From positions 41,126,475 through 41,190,474 of the forward strand of contig OX123205.2 in the NCBI GenBank assembly GCA_944739405.2: 64,000 nucleotides of DNA, read 5' to 3'. Position 1 is the stretch's first letter. The number at the start of each line of letters is the position of its first letter. Made by a program: the position numbers and the translations under genes. The notes beneath the pieces are model-generated. The model worked only from the letters and a program-made list of their open reading frames with translations, ran no database searches and was not told the DNA's origin. Shown in pieces: positions 32,501-41,445 of this stretch. Source of the DNA: Euclidia mi. Taxonomy: Eukaryota; Arthropoda; Insecta; Lepidoptera; Erebidae.

Positions 32501-32774
32501 CATTTTTATTAAGTAGGAAGTACTTGATAGGGTTAGTGCTCATGATGATATAAAATAAGTATGATAGAAAAGAACGTAAGTATATTACAGCCCTCTGTGT
32601 GCAATAGTTCTGCTTTACAAAGAAACTACGACGATTCGGTGTAAAAATGTAGACAATAGATAGTGACTTGCAAAAATAAAAAACGGTTATTTCAAATTGC
32701 GAACAGTTACGTAGGGAATCGGTAGTTGAAATTTGAATTAGACAATAGTAAGATAACACATAATAGTTATACAA
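29529..32774 (-). CDS. Gypsy-type gag-protease-integrase remnant ORF
   Basis: Probable true start is the Met at 32543 (MSTNPIKYFLLNKNE), residue 78 of the open frame. A Gag capsid-like region (WFRGVKYSIS, ADFTPYDYDYKLLAEIRNRT) spans about residues 240-400. A CX2CX4HX4C zinc knuckle (CPRCRSTDHSLGTC) and a second Cys cluster follow near 495-545. Retropepsin LLDSGSAVTIL has its Asp at about residue 620, with ILGIDFWKRF downstream. Then, with no RT or RNase H between, comes the integrase HHCC zinc finger (about 808-850: HSELAAGHLG, AQRYYWPG, CDTCVAHK), followed directly by NLRRKLAGFNVGDTVWKRTY. The DDE core is missing. From about 30119 down to 29529 the frame is only the LINE 5' leader, read through by chance. 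The product could at most be Gag plus protease. Confidence 0.85.
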   Translation of the reverse strand: MYNYYVLSYYCLIQISTTDSLRNCSQFEITVFYFCKSLSIVYIFTPNRRSFFVKQNYCTQRAVIYLRSFLSYLFYIIMSTNPIKYFLLNKNELAYEVAIRGEKPATSVLGLRKQLPKLLELIPNDEILESGLDIADDFKGASLSVTDLDSQISSLKELYDHNLAKRTTALHNQVYHRLGRLDKSEPKYGNKISDLAERFRMLSAELSKIEHSNVPSAEVGVTMTCTDSTPAQAASTPVTVHCEHLRVGELSKLKFDGTGCVREFLQRVTEFRTVRNLPANRLFDYASEIFTGNALHWFRGVKYSISTWDELASKLTADFTPYDYDYKLLAEIRNRTQGQTEGIIIYLSIMFQLFVRLSPNTVLTEHEKLNILLHNIRPCYSTVLASCTTAIDTIDTLKTLCPNYERFQCLSAQFHEPSYPTSNTVAPDLAYINKMDTHGHYNNSQYYKPSKLKNYASVASINVEPNDTPVPNLQHYNVSMISKSAVLTKITNKRCVFCPRCRSTDHSLGTCKRERYPICFKCGLRNVTFVNCPTCKNKSFSKKLIYSDRRSSNKMTNPTVCTSSKPKYFDKEDWKNWLNTLKVYFSSHYVAATRDQKPNTDFRPYVNVTIKNLPLTGLLDSGSAVTILGNNSHIKLISKTNLPLNKCDNPTIFFRSAGGHRLTSIGYINLPTTFKNKTYNFKAYVIPEVTSSLILGIDFWKRFKLLPNYINSVSLSNNYSRSNYLLNKVNATVSAIDTNTDNATTITSDQWYTTIYNGCQNSPTSFPNYTIKNDKLYRYMVSKCTLRKIFDWKEVLHTSDRNTAIKEYHSELAAGHLGIFKTYKRLAQRYYWPGMHADIIKFISSCDTCVAHKHQNNGTLYTHTYNLRRKLAGFNVGDTVWKRTYTGLFSHGLMTILQYLRFVPEKTYPRSFHAELDLINYYSMFIYKISCDNLYLNFHNVRWISSAHYSMDLYLYSITSEYQNTHSLHICVILSLIFLLRHLFQVLNILINSQLAVSHVSNGIYNSVDVFDPVSNLVYIVNYYASTYWLLLVRTITYQICKYALPYYNILIITSSIGSVYLFVYLSHIVICHSMIKYRDG

Positions 32775-32921
32775 GAATAGAAATTAAAGATAGACAGCAA
32801 AACACAGATATACACAAGTTTAATAGTACGTACCGGTTCGCTGATGTCTGCACCTCCTCGTTTACAAAGACTGACCTCCTAAACAAGAACAACTGCAGTA
32901 ATTGGAAGTGAGACAATTAGA
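32544..32921 (-). other. LTR element 5' leader
   Basis: Untranslated leader (about 380 nt) between the primer site and the Gag start. In other Gypsy elements this region holds packaging signals; I see no specific motif. Confidence 0.6.
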
Positions 32922-32932
32922 GTTGGGCGCCA
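32922..32932 (-). promoter_or_regulatory. primer binding site, tRNA-Lys type
   Basis: Minus strand reads TGGCGCCCAAC, one base after the 5' LTR end. It is complementary to the 3' end (GTTGGGCGCCA) of metazoan tRNA-Lys(CUU). It confirms that the right-hand LTR is the 5' LTR. Confidence 0.85.
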
Positions 32933-32933
32933 C

Positions 32934-33643
32934 TGAGACGGAGGATCTCAGGTAGGATGTCGGGGTTCGAGAGAAACACTGCTAGGCTGAACAGGTTCTT
33001 TATTATGTCTCACTACCGCTTACATACAGTATGACCGAACTAGGTAAGCACTGGCCTGAGCTGGCTGGAGTGTAGACTCCTGCTGCTCTCCGACGCTCGC
33101 AGGGTAGCTGCTCGAAGGGTCGCCGATGAGCTGGCCAAGGTGCGTTGCGCAGGCAGCTCTGTGGTCGATGTTCAGGCTGAGCGGGTCTCAGGCGGTGCAG
33201 CCGATGTGGGCCGAGCGGTCAGGCTCAGGCGTCCGTGGCCTGGCTGTAGGAGCTCGTAGGCAGGAACGGAGGCTTGGGTGGCAGCTGGCTAGTAGCGGCA
33301 CGGCGCCAGCAGCTCGTGGCTTGTAGCCCGTAGAGAGAACGTAGCCCGTAGGAAGAACGTAAGGTGCAGTGAGCCCGTAGGAAGAACGTCAGGTGCAGTG
33401 AGCTCGTAGATAGGAAGTAGAATGTAGAATAATCGCGAGGTGTAGCGGCAGCGTTCCGATGTCTAGGGAAAGTGACCATTCTACAACGCGCACCCATCTT
33501 ATATAGGCATAAACCTATGACTCACAACTGCCTTTGGCTAGTGAATATGACCATATTTGGTAATATTGCGAACGATGTCTGGCGAATCTGGCGTTAAGCG
33601 CCTGCGAGATATTATAACGCAATACGTGTAGTATTACGTTACA
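32934..33643 (-). repeat. 5' LTR (710 bp)
   Basis: TGTAACG...CCGTCTCA on the minus strand. A TATA-like 'CCTATATAAGATGG' on the minus strand near 33490-33505 could be the core promoter. Lacks the 23-bp segment present in the 3' LTR. Confidence 0.92.
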
Positions 33644-34488
33644 ACGTATATGAATATTACAATTTTTTAAATCGTGTTTTTGTTTCTTGCTTTTGGTGGA
33701 AATGTTACCACAGGTTTACTTTTATGCTTATGTAATTTATTTCAGTAAGCTGGTCGCTTAAGAAACCGTGAATAGAATTCTGAAAACAACTACCACAATT
33801 CCTGGATTTATGGGTAGATTAGATACCTACCTTTTAACCTACCTACCTATATGTAACCAAGTAAGTAGTTAAAACTATCGAAATAAAGTGTATTCCATCT
33901 TATACTACAGCTTGGAGGCCTTGCCCTTGAAACAAATTATAGCACATAAACAATAAAATAGTTAGTAATGTTTTGTGAGGCAATCCTAGTAGCAATACTT
34001 ACAGAACCAGACATCATCCCAGTAACATTGCATTAAAGAATTTCCTTTCCATTAATAAAGCATAATAATTTCGACGAAAGATTTTTGCAAGATTTTTTAA
34101 TTTGGTTACAAAAAAATATACAACCAATAGGTAACACAAATTCGACACATTGTGTTACACCTTAAAAACCAATTATATATAATTATTATCCAACATCAAA
34201 ACTGACAAAGCTAACACACTGTTTCGAAAAGGAAAAACTACTCGAGTCGTAATTTTGTAAGACAGATCAAATAACGATGTTGTGTCTTTGAGGTTAGAAA
34301 GATGTGTGGAGTGACGGGAATTGAGGAAGGTAGCCCGTCAGCATTCGGTCGTGTGGAAGGGTTGACTGAAGGCCAATCGACGAAAAAGAATTATAGGAAG
34401 AATCGATGGAAAGAAGTAAATGTTTATGGGGCAGAATTGTTGAAGTGGAAGGTTTGGAGCTAATTTGAGTTATCTGTTTCTTTTAAAA

Positions 34489-34690
34489 AGACAACTTCCG
34501 CATTAGGACTAAATCCTGTGTCGCGGGGAACTTTACAGACATACAACTAACGGACACAATGAACACCCAGACTCGAAACAACTTATGAACCACAACAAAG
34601 TGTTGTCTCGTGTAGGGATCGAACTCACAACACTTCGGCACAGTGTCAAGCGGTGAGGCGGCTGCTTAAACCACTACGCCAACCGTGCAG
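34489..34690 (-). repeat. type 3 tRNA-related SINE
   Basis: On the minus strand: 'gactgcacggttggcgtagt' (A box), 'gagttcgatccc' (B box), 'tttcgagtctgggtgttca', ending near 'ctaatgcggaagttgtct'. Copy 1 of the segmental duplication continues uninterrupted here, giving an approximate empty site. Confidence 0.8.
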
Positions 34691-35185
34691 TCAACCCTTT
34701 GTTGTTTTTACCGACTTAATGCTAGCTGTGAAATATATTTTTGGCAATCACTTTTGCTTTAACTATACTAATAAAATTAAGCATGATATTTCCGATTTTG
34801 TTACTGCTCGCGCTATTCTTTAGAAAAACCACTCATATTCAAACGAATTTTTATGGGGCATCATTCTTTTTAGATATTTTTTTAATCTATTAAGTAATAC
34901 GAGATCTAAATTAATAAAATTAAGAATGAGTTTCAGAGTTTGTTTGGGTACTTGCTACTCTTTCAAATTACCACTCGGATGATCCACTTGAATGAATGTA
35001 GCCACATTCATGGATAAGGCTATATTTAAGTAGGTACCTATGCCCTAGAAATATGGTTTCTTTTAAAATAAAATATATATAATCGCTCAAGTTGTTGTTT
35101 CTATAAATATTCCAAACATATTCGCTCTTAAGACTTACTTAGTATGTAATAAAAACATTTATGTTTTTATCCCAAAAAATTAATA

Positions 35186-35407
35186 TCTTAATATATAAAA
35201 TCCTTGCGTTACTGACTGACTGACAGACACGCTACAGCCGAAACTATTAGGCGCAGGAAGCTGAAATTTGGCATGTATGTTCCTTGGGGACCGTAGAGGT
35301 GCACTAAGAATAAGATGATGATGATGGGATTTCCCGAAATTCCCACGGAATCGGCCAAAACGGGTGAATTTAAAAAAATTGCAGGCGTGGCTGCTGGCGT
35401 CCTCTAG
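35186..35407 (+). mobile_element. Helitron-like non-autonomous element
   Basis: A|TC at 35186, 'aatatataaaatccttgcgt', 'tactgactgactgacagaca', 'aggaagctgaaatttggcat', 'ggtgcactaagaa', 'ggctgctggcgtccT' ending CTAG (35404-35407) and T. A complete reference copy for the fragments elsewhere in the window. Confidence 0.8.
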
Positions 35408-36004
35408 TTTCATATAATATAGCTTATATCTTATGAAATAGTTAAATACATAATAAGTACATTTTTGTTTTATTCCGAAAGAGAAAATCATCTACCGTTT
35501 TCCCTTTCATTTATTTTACCTAGAAATAACCTTTAGCCTGTATAATATTAAAGATTTAGTTTTGTTGCTAAATGGTTTAAGCGCTAATTAAGATTGTGTC
35601 GTTTGAATAGGTTTAATAAAGCACTGCCTAAGTTTGGAGGTATAAACAAGTTTTTTGGAAGCAAGCACTTTATTTCACTTAAAATTCAAAAGGTACTTAA
35701 AATCTGGGCTCTTGTAAATATAATTCAGGTTTCGCTGTTAATAAATTTTCTGTCTTTATATTTGGTCTCAGGTGCCGGTTTTCGTACAAATAAATCAGTA
35801 ACAATATTTGAAACGCTGAGTCATAAGCAATTTATACGAAGGTGATTAAATTGGATGAGGAAGTTGTGATGACTTAAAATGTTATAAATGTTTAGTCTTT
35901 CATAGCTTTCTAGTAAGTAAAGCAATTTTATTTCAGTTGTAATTAATGCAAAAGGAATTACGTTATAATTTTTTACAGTACGTACGTTCTTTTTAATTGT
36001 TTTT

Positions 36005-36144
36005 ATGCCTCCCGCAAGGTGGACCGATGATCTGGTTAAGATCGCCGAAAGTGGTTGGACGCGGGCGGCACAAAGTCGGTCTGTGTGGAGAACTTTGGGG
36101 GAGTCTTATGTCCAACAGTGGACGTCTCTAGGCTGACATAACGA
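36005..36144 (+). pseudogene. RTE-type LINE ORF C-terminus and 3' end
   Basis: An open frame of 43 codons (36005-36136) reads MPPARWTDDLVKIAESGW, then TRAAQSRSVWRTLGESYVQQ, then WTSLG and stop. This is the C-terminal tail of an RTE-type reverse transcriptase protein, followed by the short 3' end. It is a severely 5'-truncated insertion. A family different from the RTE at 49051-52608. Confidence 0.75.
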
Positions 36145-36178
36145 TGGGTCATGGGGTGGGTATTTATTAAGCCTATAT

Positions 36179-36453
36179 GCGGTTTCAGATAAGCGTTTTA
36201 TGCGCGCGTATCAGCTCGTTTTTGGAAGCGCATGTAGGCGCTTATAAGTGTGCCTTTTGGCACACGCGCAACTCGTACGAGTGTTGACGCGCTTCTAAGC
36301 TCGTATAAGCGCGAGCCGTCAGAATCCATGTCGACACTGACGAGATGTCACTACCGTTTCGAGCGAACACGCTGAAATATTTCGCGTTTACGCGAGTCCG
36401 GTTTTTTGAAGCTCGTAATGTAGCATACGCGCTTAGCGTATGCTGAAACGACC
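36179..36453. mobile_element. MITE-like element with hairpin-rich interior
   Basis: The ends 'ggtttcagataagcg' (left) and 'cgcttagcgtatgctgaaac' (right) are inverted relatives. The interior is unusually GC-rich and hairpin-forming: 'gcatacgcgcttagcgtatgc' is an 8-bp stem with a 5-nt loop, and 'gcgcttctaagctcgtataagcgcg' also folds. No coding sequence and no clear target duplication. Confidence 0.55.
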
Positions 36454-36978
36454 GATATATTATATCGCTCCTTCAAAGAATAGCAGTACAAATGTCATTT
36501 GAAGAGGTCTAAGCTAGGGTTTTGGACATTAAGTTACTTTCGTTTCGATTTTTTACTTTCACTGGTTGATATTTTCGACTAATGGACCAACAATATGCAA
36601 ACTAATATAATAATTTAACTTTTCGGGTCAGTGAAATTAATTTTAAATTGTCTTTCTAGGTACGTATTACGTGCCATTGAGGCGATATTTTGCTCTGTTT
36701 TAAACCCTATGGTCACCGATCTACCTACTCTGTATATGAGTTACGACACAAAGACAATTTAAAAATTATGAAACGAGGATATTTCTTCTAAAGCGAACAC
36801 ATTAAAAAGTCTTAAACTCCTAAAACAATATGATTCAATGCAATATTATAGGTGTTTCAACTACATCAATTCAACCTCCAAGGAAACAGGGACTACTTTC
36901 CATTTCATAAATTAACCTATTCTCCTTGAAAATATGTTTTACTTCATAAATAATTTCTAAACTCTCCTTGAAAAGAAT

Positions 36979-37146
36979 ACTGCACAATATAACTTCAACG
37001 ATGTTTTTAATAATATTGCCGCTGACAAGGGTGGCTTCCCTAGTTATGAGGAGTGCATTAAGGTCAGCTCAGTTACTGGGGCGGGGTCGACCGAGGTCAA
37101 ATATCCTGTGGCAACAGGTATAAACATCAACAATAAGAGCTGTTAA
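36979..37146 (+). pseudogene. exon-like sequence, unrecognised (donor copy)
   Basis: An open frame of at least 55 codons ending in TAA (37144-37146), after a possible acceptor 'ctccttgaaaag'. The peptide includes NDVFNNIAADKGGFPSYEE, then VSSVTGAGSTEVKYPV and ends NNKSC. It has the balanced composition of a real protein and does not resemble any transposon protein that I know. A second copy with the same frame and stop lies inside the Helitron-like element at 37390-37542. Between copies I count about 9 changed codons and 6 silent differences over 50 codons. No upstream exon is evident, so it could be a terminal exon or a relic. I cannot name the family. Confidence 0.5.
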
Positions 37147-37343
37147 TAACTTTACTAAAGTTTAATAGAGTTTTAGCTGAACTTGATGGTTTTGAGAGTT
37201 TAGGTATTGAATTTTGGTCGCGTTATAGATATTAGTATATTATTTAAGCTTTGAAAGTGGTTAAAATAAGGTTTAAATGTTCTTTTGAGATATTTATAGT
37301 ATATTCATGATTTTCGTGAATATGGCTTGCAACTGTACCAAAA

Positions 37344-37831
37344 TCTATACTTATATAAAGCTGAAGAGTTTGTTTGTTTGTTTGATTGCTTGAACGATAT
37401 TTTTAATAATATCGCCGTTAACAAGGGTGACTTTCCCAGTTATGAGGAGTACATTAAGTTCAGCTCAGTTACTGGGGCAGGGTCGACCGAGGTGAAATAT
37501 CCAGTGGGGACAGGTATATTCATCAACAATAAGAGCTGTTAATAAGTTTACTGAAGTTTAATAGAGTTGTAGCTGAAGTTGATGGTTTAGAGAGTTGAGG
37601 TACGAAAAATTGGTTGTGTTATGAATATTAATAATATTATTTAAGTTCTGATAGTCATTGAAGTAAGGTTTAAATCTTCTAATGGGATATGCTAAAATAC
37701 GTCCGTTAACATAAAATTCAATATTCAGGAAAGGCAGATATAGACTTTATAATATCAGGCTATGAGTCACAGGGGCGTAGCAGTAGCCATACAATATACT
37801 ATATCGTGGGTGTAGCCGCAGGCATATCTAG
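37344..37831 (+). mobile_element. Helitron-like element carrying a copy of the exon-like sequence
   Basis: Starts A|TC at 37344 with 'atataaagctgaagagtttg' and ends 'gtagccgcaggcatatCTAG' at 37831 followed by T. The sister-copy interior ('gaactactggtccgat') is replaced by about 302 bp (37390-37691) homologous to 36994-37302 just upstream. The 71-codon frame 37327-37542 runs from the Helitron 5' end into the captured exon-like segment and stops at the same TAA. The likely interpretation is capture of a local host fragment. Confidence 0.75.
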
Positions 37832-38494
37832 TGAGATAATAAAATATCAAATTATCAAAACTTTTAAATCACTTTTGCTAAACATACACGAAAAAACGAA
37901 TCATACAACAAGCTTTACAAAAAGCTGTAGTTGCCGTCATATCATTTATTGTAATAGCATAAACAAAAATGCCACCACTTAAATACAACGATTTACACAA
38001 AAGCACTTTTGAGATTAACATAATTCATTCACAACATTTAAGGACGCGTTTACACATGTATCAAAAAACCACATATTTCCGGTACATTTTACGACAATTT
38101 TAGATAATAACTAATAAAACTAATGATTACGATGAATTGATTACTTTTTTATCTATAAATCAATCTGAAAATAAATAAAAAATATTTAATTATTATTAAT
38201 GTAAAATCGATTCGAAACTGCCTCTAAAATCATAAATAGACATATACTGCTATTTTAGGGTACAATTTTCTCTCTATTTTTACATTTATTTAGATTTTCA
38301 AAGTTAGAATAGGGTAGTAAATATAGTCAACTCAAAAACAATCAGAAAATATTTTTCAAAATATTGTAAATTTACTCAAAAAAAAGCAAAAAATTGTCTT
38401 ACTTTTTTTTTTCTATTTTGCTCGCATACGTGTGTCTTAATGTGCGGCAATAAGGGTCGTTTTATTTAGCCACTTTCTTGATTTATATATATTA
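37832..38494. other. no recognisable feature
   Basis: Very AT-rich, nothing supported. Confidence 0.5.
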
Positions 38495-38668
38495 CTAGCT
38501 GACCCGGCAAACGTTGTTTTGCAAAATTTTTTTTTATTTTTCAAAAAATAGATGTTGGGCGATTCTCATAGATACCGGATAAGCACAAAAAATTTCATCA
38601 AAATCGGTCAAGCCGTTTCGAAGGAGTATGGGAACGAAAACTGTGACACGAGAATTTTATATATTAGA
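38495..38668 (-). mobile_element. Helitron-like element, head-to-tail with next
   Basis: On the minus strand starts TCTAATATATAAAATTC at 38668 and ends 'gtttgccgggtcagCTAG' at 38495, followed by T. Its interior 'gaaacggcttgaccgatttt' is a common Helitron-like repeat core. It abuts the next element directly. Confidence 0.75.
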
Positions 38669-41116
38669 CTAGCTTTCGCCCGCGGCTTCGCCAGCATGAT
38701 ATTTTAATAAAGAGTGGCCTATGTACTTCCTGGGTTTCAGATTATCCAGTATCCATGTCAAATTTCATCACAAACGGCTCTGTAGATTAGCCGTATAGCA
38801 TACATATAAACAGATAATACTGAAAAATTACTTTTGTTTTCATAATCGTTGAACTTCAGGTAAAGATTAGTATGTAAGTATATTTTTGAAGTTATGAAGA
38901 GTTTATATACCTACTAAATATAACAGCAGCAAAAATAAAATCTAAAAGCATTAGGTACCACAAAGTACATATCAGACAATCAGACCGTCCCTCCGCCTCG
39001 CTGTGCTTAAGCGCACTAACTCATAGAAAGCGCTTTTAATGACGCTGCGCTTAGGTCAGATATATCGTGATAACTTTTAACTATTCGTCAAAATAAATAT
39101 ATCAATTTTGAAAACAAATTGATAACTACTCTAGAATGAGCATTGTAAAAAACATATATATTTTTTTTGATGTTATACTGTTTTATTTCAATAAAAAATG
39201 ATGCAAGTAGTTAGATTATGTACTAAAAGTTAAAAAGTAATTCAGTAAGTTCTAGCTTCCAGATCGCACCAATGTTCTCATCAATCTGGGGTATTGATCA
39301 GACAAATATAAAATCGTTGGGCAAGTGAAATATCATAATGTTTACTCTGGATACGCTACGCCCAAAATTATTTTTTTTAGTTAATTTTATTTTCAAGATT
39401 TTAGTTTTGTTGTTAGTTGATACTTCTCATTCTATTTTCATAGTGAGCCCTTTTCTACCAATCAAGCCCTGTCATTCGATACCCATATTGAGGTATTTGT
39501 GGAAAATAGGTAATGCGCCATTTTGTGGCGGCGGCCACCTTGGATTTTTCATAGTGAACTCTAGTCTACTAATCAAGCCCTTTAATTTGATATCCATATT
39601 GAGGTATTTGTGGAAAATAGGTAATTCGCCATCTTGTGGCGGCGGCCATCTTGGATTTTTCATAGTGAGCTCTATTCTACGAATCAAGCCCTTTCTTTTG
39701 ATACCCATATTGAGGTATTTGTGGAAAATAGGTAATCCGCCATTTTGAGGCGGCGGCCATCTTGGATTTTTCATAGTGAGCTCTATTCTACCAATCAAGC
39801 CCTTTCATTTGATACCCATATTGAGGTATTTGTGGAAAATAAGTAATCCGCCATTTTGTGGCGGCAGCCATCTTGGATTTTTCATAGTGAGCCCTATTCT
39901 ACCAATCAAGCCCTTTCATTCAATACCCATATTGAGGTATTTGTGGAAAATAAGTAATCCGCCATTTTGCGGCGACAGCCATCTTGGATTTTTCATAGTG
40001 AGCTCTATTCTACGAATCAAGCCCTTTCATTTGATACCCATATTGAGGTATTTGTGGAAAATAAGTAATCCGCCATTTTGTGTTAGCAGCCATCTTGGAT
40101 TTTTCATAGTGAGCCCTATTCTACCAATCAAGCCCTTTCATTCAATACCCATATTGAGGTATTTGTGGAAAAAATGTAATTCGCCATTTTACGGCGACAG
40201 CCATCTTGGATTTTTCATAGTAAGCTCTATTCTACCAATCAGGCCCTTTCATTTGATACCCATTTTGAGGTATTTGTGGAAAATAGGTAATCCGCCATTT
40301 TGTGGCGGCGGCCATCTTGGATTTTTCATAGTAAGCTCTATTCTACCAATCAGGCCCTTTCATTTGATACCCATATTGAGGTATTTGTGGCAAATATGTA
40401 ATCCGCCATTTTGTGGCGGCAGCCATCTTGGATTTTTCATAGTGAACCCTATTCTACCAATCAAGCCCTTTTATTCGATACCCATATTGAGGTATTTGTG
40501 AAAAATATGTAATCCGCCATTTTACGGCGACAGCCATCTTGGATTTTTCATAGTGAGCTCTATTCTACGAATCAAGCACTTTCATTTGATACCCATATTG
40601 AGGTATTTGTGGAAAATAAGTAATCCGCCATTTTGTGGCGGCGGCCATCTTGGATTTTTCATAGTGAGCTCTATTCTACCAATCAAGCCTTTTCATTTGA
40701 TACCCATATTGAGGTTGTTGTGAAGTAATATAATATGATCCGCCATTTGTATCGGCGGCCATCTTGAAATTACTATCATTTAAATATTATCTTTTATCTT
40801 GATAAAAATATGAGTGTATACCAAATATCAGATCAATCTGTCATCAGGAACGGGGTAAAATTCCAATAAATAGCTTTCAGAGCTATGGATTTTTGCCGAC
40901 TTAGTTTATACTTTTCCTTATATTATGGCAACATTATACAAAATCTTTATAAATTGTAGCCTATGTGTTATTCTGATGTATGAACTATATTATTGTAAAG
41001 TTTCATCCAAATCCGTTCAGTAGTTTTTGCGTGAAAGAGTAACAAACATCCATCCATCCATCCATCCATCCATCCATCCATCTTCACAAACTTTCACATT
41101 TATAATATTAGTAGGA
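38669..41116 (-). mobile_element. 2.4-kb Helitron-like element with internal minisatellite
   Basis: On the minus strand begins A|TCCTACTAATATTATAAA (41116), then the (gatg)n microsatellite at 41046-41082, then 'cgcaaaaactactgaacgga', and ends 'cgaagccgcgggcgaaaGCTAG'-like at 38669 followed by T. These termini resemble lepidopteran non-autonomous Helitrons of the Lep1 type. It contains no Rep/helicase. Most of its interior is the 111-bp tandem array. Confidence 0.75.
39429..40773. repeat. 111-bp minisatellite, about 12 units
   Basis: Units recur every 111 bp (for example 'tggatttttc' at 39541, 39652, 39763, 39874). Consensus blocks: 'catagtgagctctattctac', 'atcaagccctttcatttgat', 'acccatattgaggtatttgt', 'ggaaaataagtaatccgcca' and 'ggcggcggccatctt'. 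The last unit is diverged. Because 111 is a multiple of 3, frames stay open on both strands (39338-39748 plus, 39776-40501 plus, 39472-39798 minus), giving a 37-residue repeated peptide that I regard as an artefact. Confidence 0.92.
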
Positions 41117-41445
41117 TTCATATTCTGCAATGAGATTTATGAGATCTCAGTTTGCGCTTGAGCGCCGCGCCGCGCCGTCGGAGTGGACTCTATGTTGCTT
41201 GTCGCTGCAGCCCAAAGTCGAAAAAAAGCAATATACGAATACAAAATATTCGCTAAAATCAATTTGATACTTCTCGTATTCTGTGCGAATTACGTACAAA
41301 TAAGTTTCTTATTTTTTATATAAATGGACATTATTACTTTATTTTCTCCGTTATGTTGATTCAGGATATATTTCGGTATTTAGATATTATTTTGTTTCTT
41401 GCGTTGAAATCTGGTAAGATTATCTGGACTGATGGTATACCATCC

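Larger units (their letters stand above)
25013..33643 (-). mobile_element. Gypsy-type LTR retrotransposon with nested LINE
   Basis: Bounded by two LTRs, flanked by a 4-bp target duplication ACGT (25009-25012, 33644-33647), with a primer binding site next to the 5' LTR. Coding remnants on the minus strand give gag, protease, integrase zinc finger and integrase C-terminal domain. The RT/RNase H and the integrase catalytic core are missing. The LINE at 26057-30119 interrupts the integrase C-terminus, whose remainder is at 25890-26050. By eye the LTRs differ by about 8 substitutions and two indels (23 and 3 bp), so the insertion is fairly young. The pre-insertion site is visible in duplication copy 1. 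Confidence 0.92.
33644..35918. repeat. segmental duplication, copy 2, right part
   Basis: Matches 21271-23348 in order. It contains two insertions absent from copy 1: a type 3 SINE (34489-34690) and a Helitron-like element (35186-35407). The 83-codon plus frame at 35594-35845 is not open in copy 1, so it is probably not coding. Confidence 0.85.

Noticed and set aside
35594..35845. 83-codon frame in segmental duplication copy 2
   Set aside because: The equivalent region of copy 1 (about 23020-23260) is interrupted by indels, so the frame is not conserved.
39338..40501. Long plus-strand frames (136 and 241 codons) encoding a repeated 37-residue peptide
   Set aside because: They follow directly from a 111-bp tandem repeat free of stops; the minus strand is open too, and there is no start context or flanking coding sequence.
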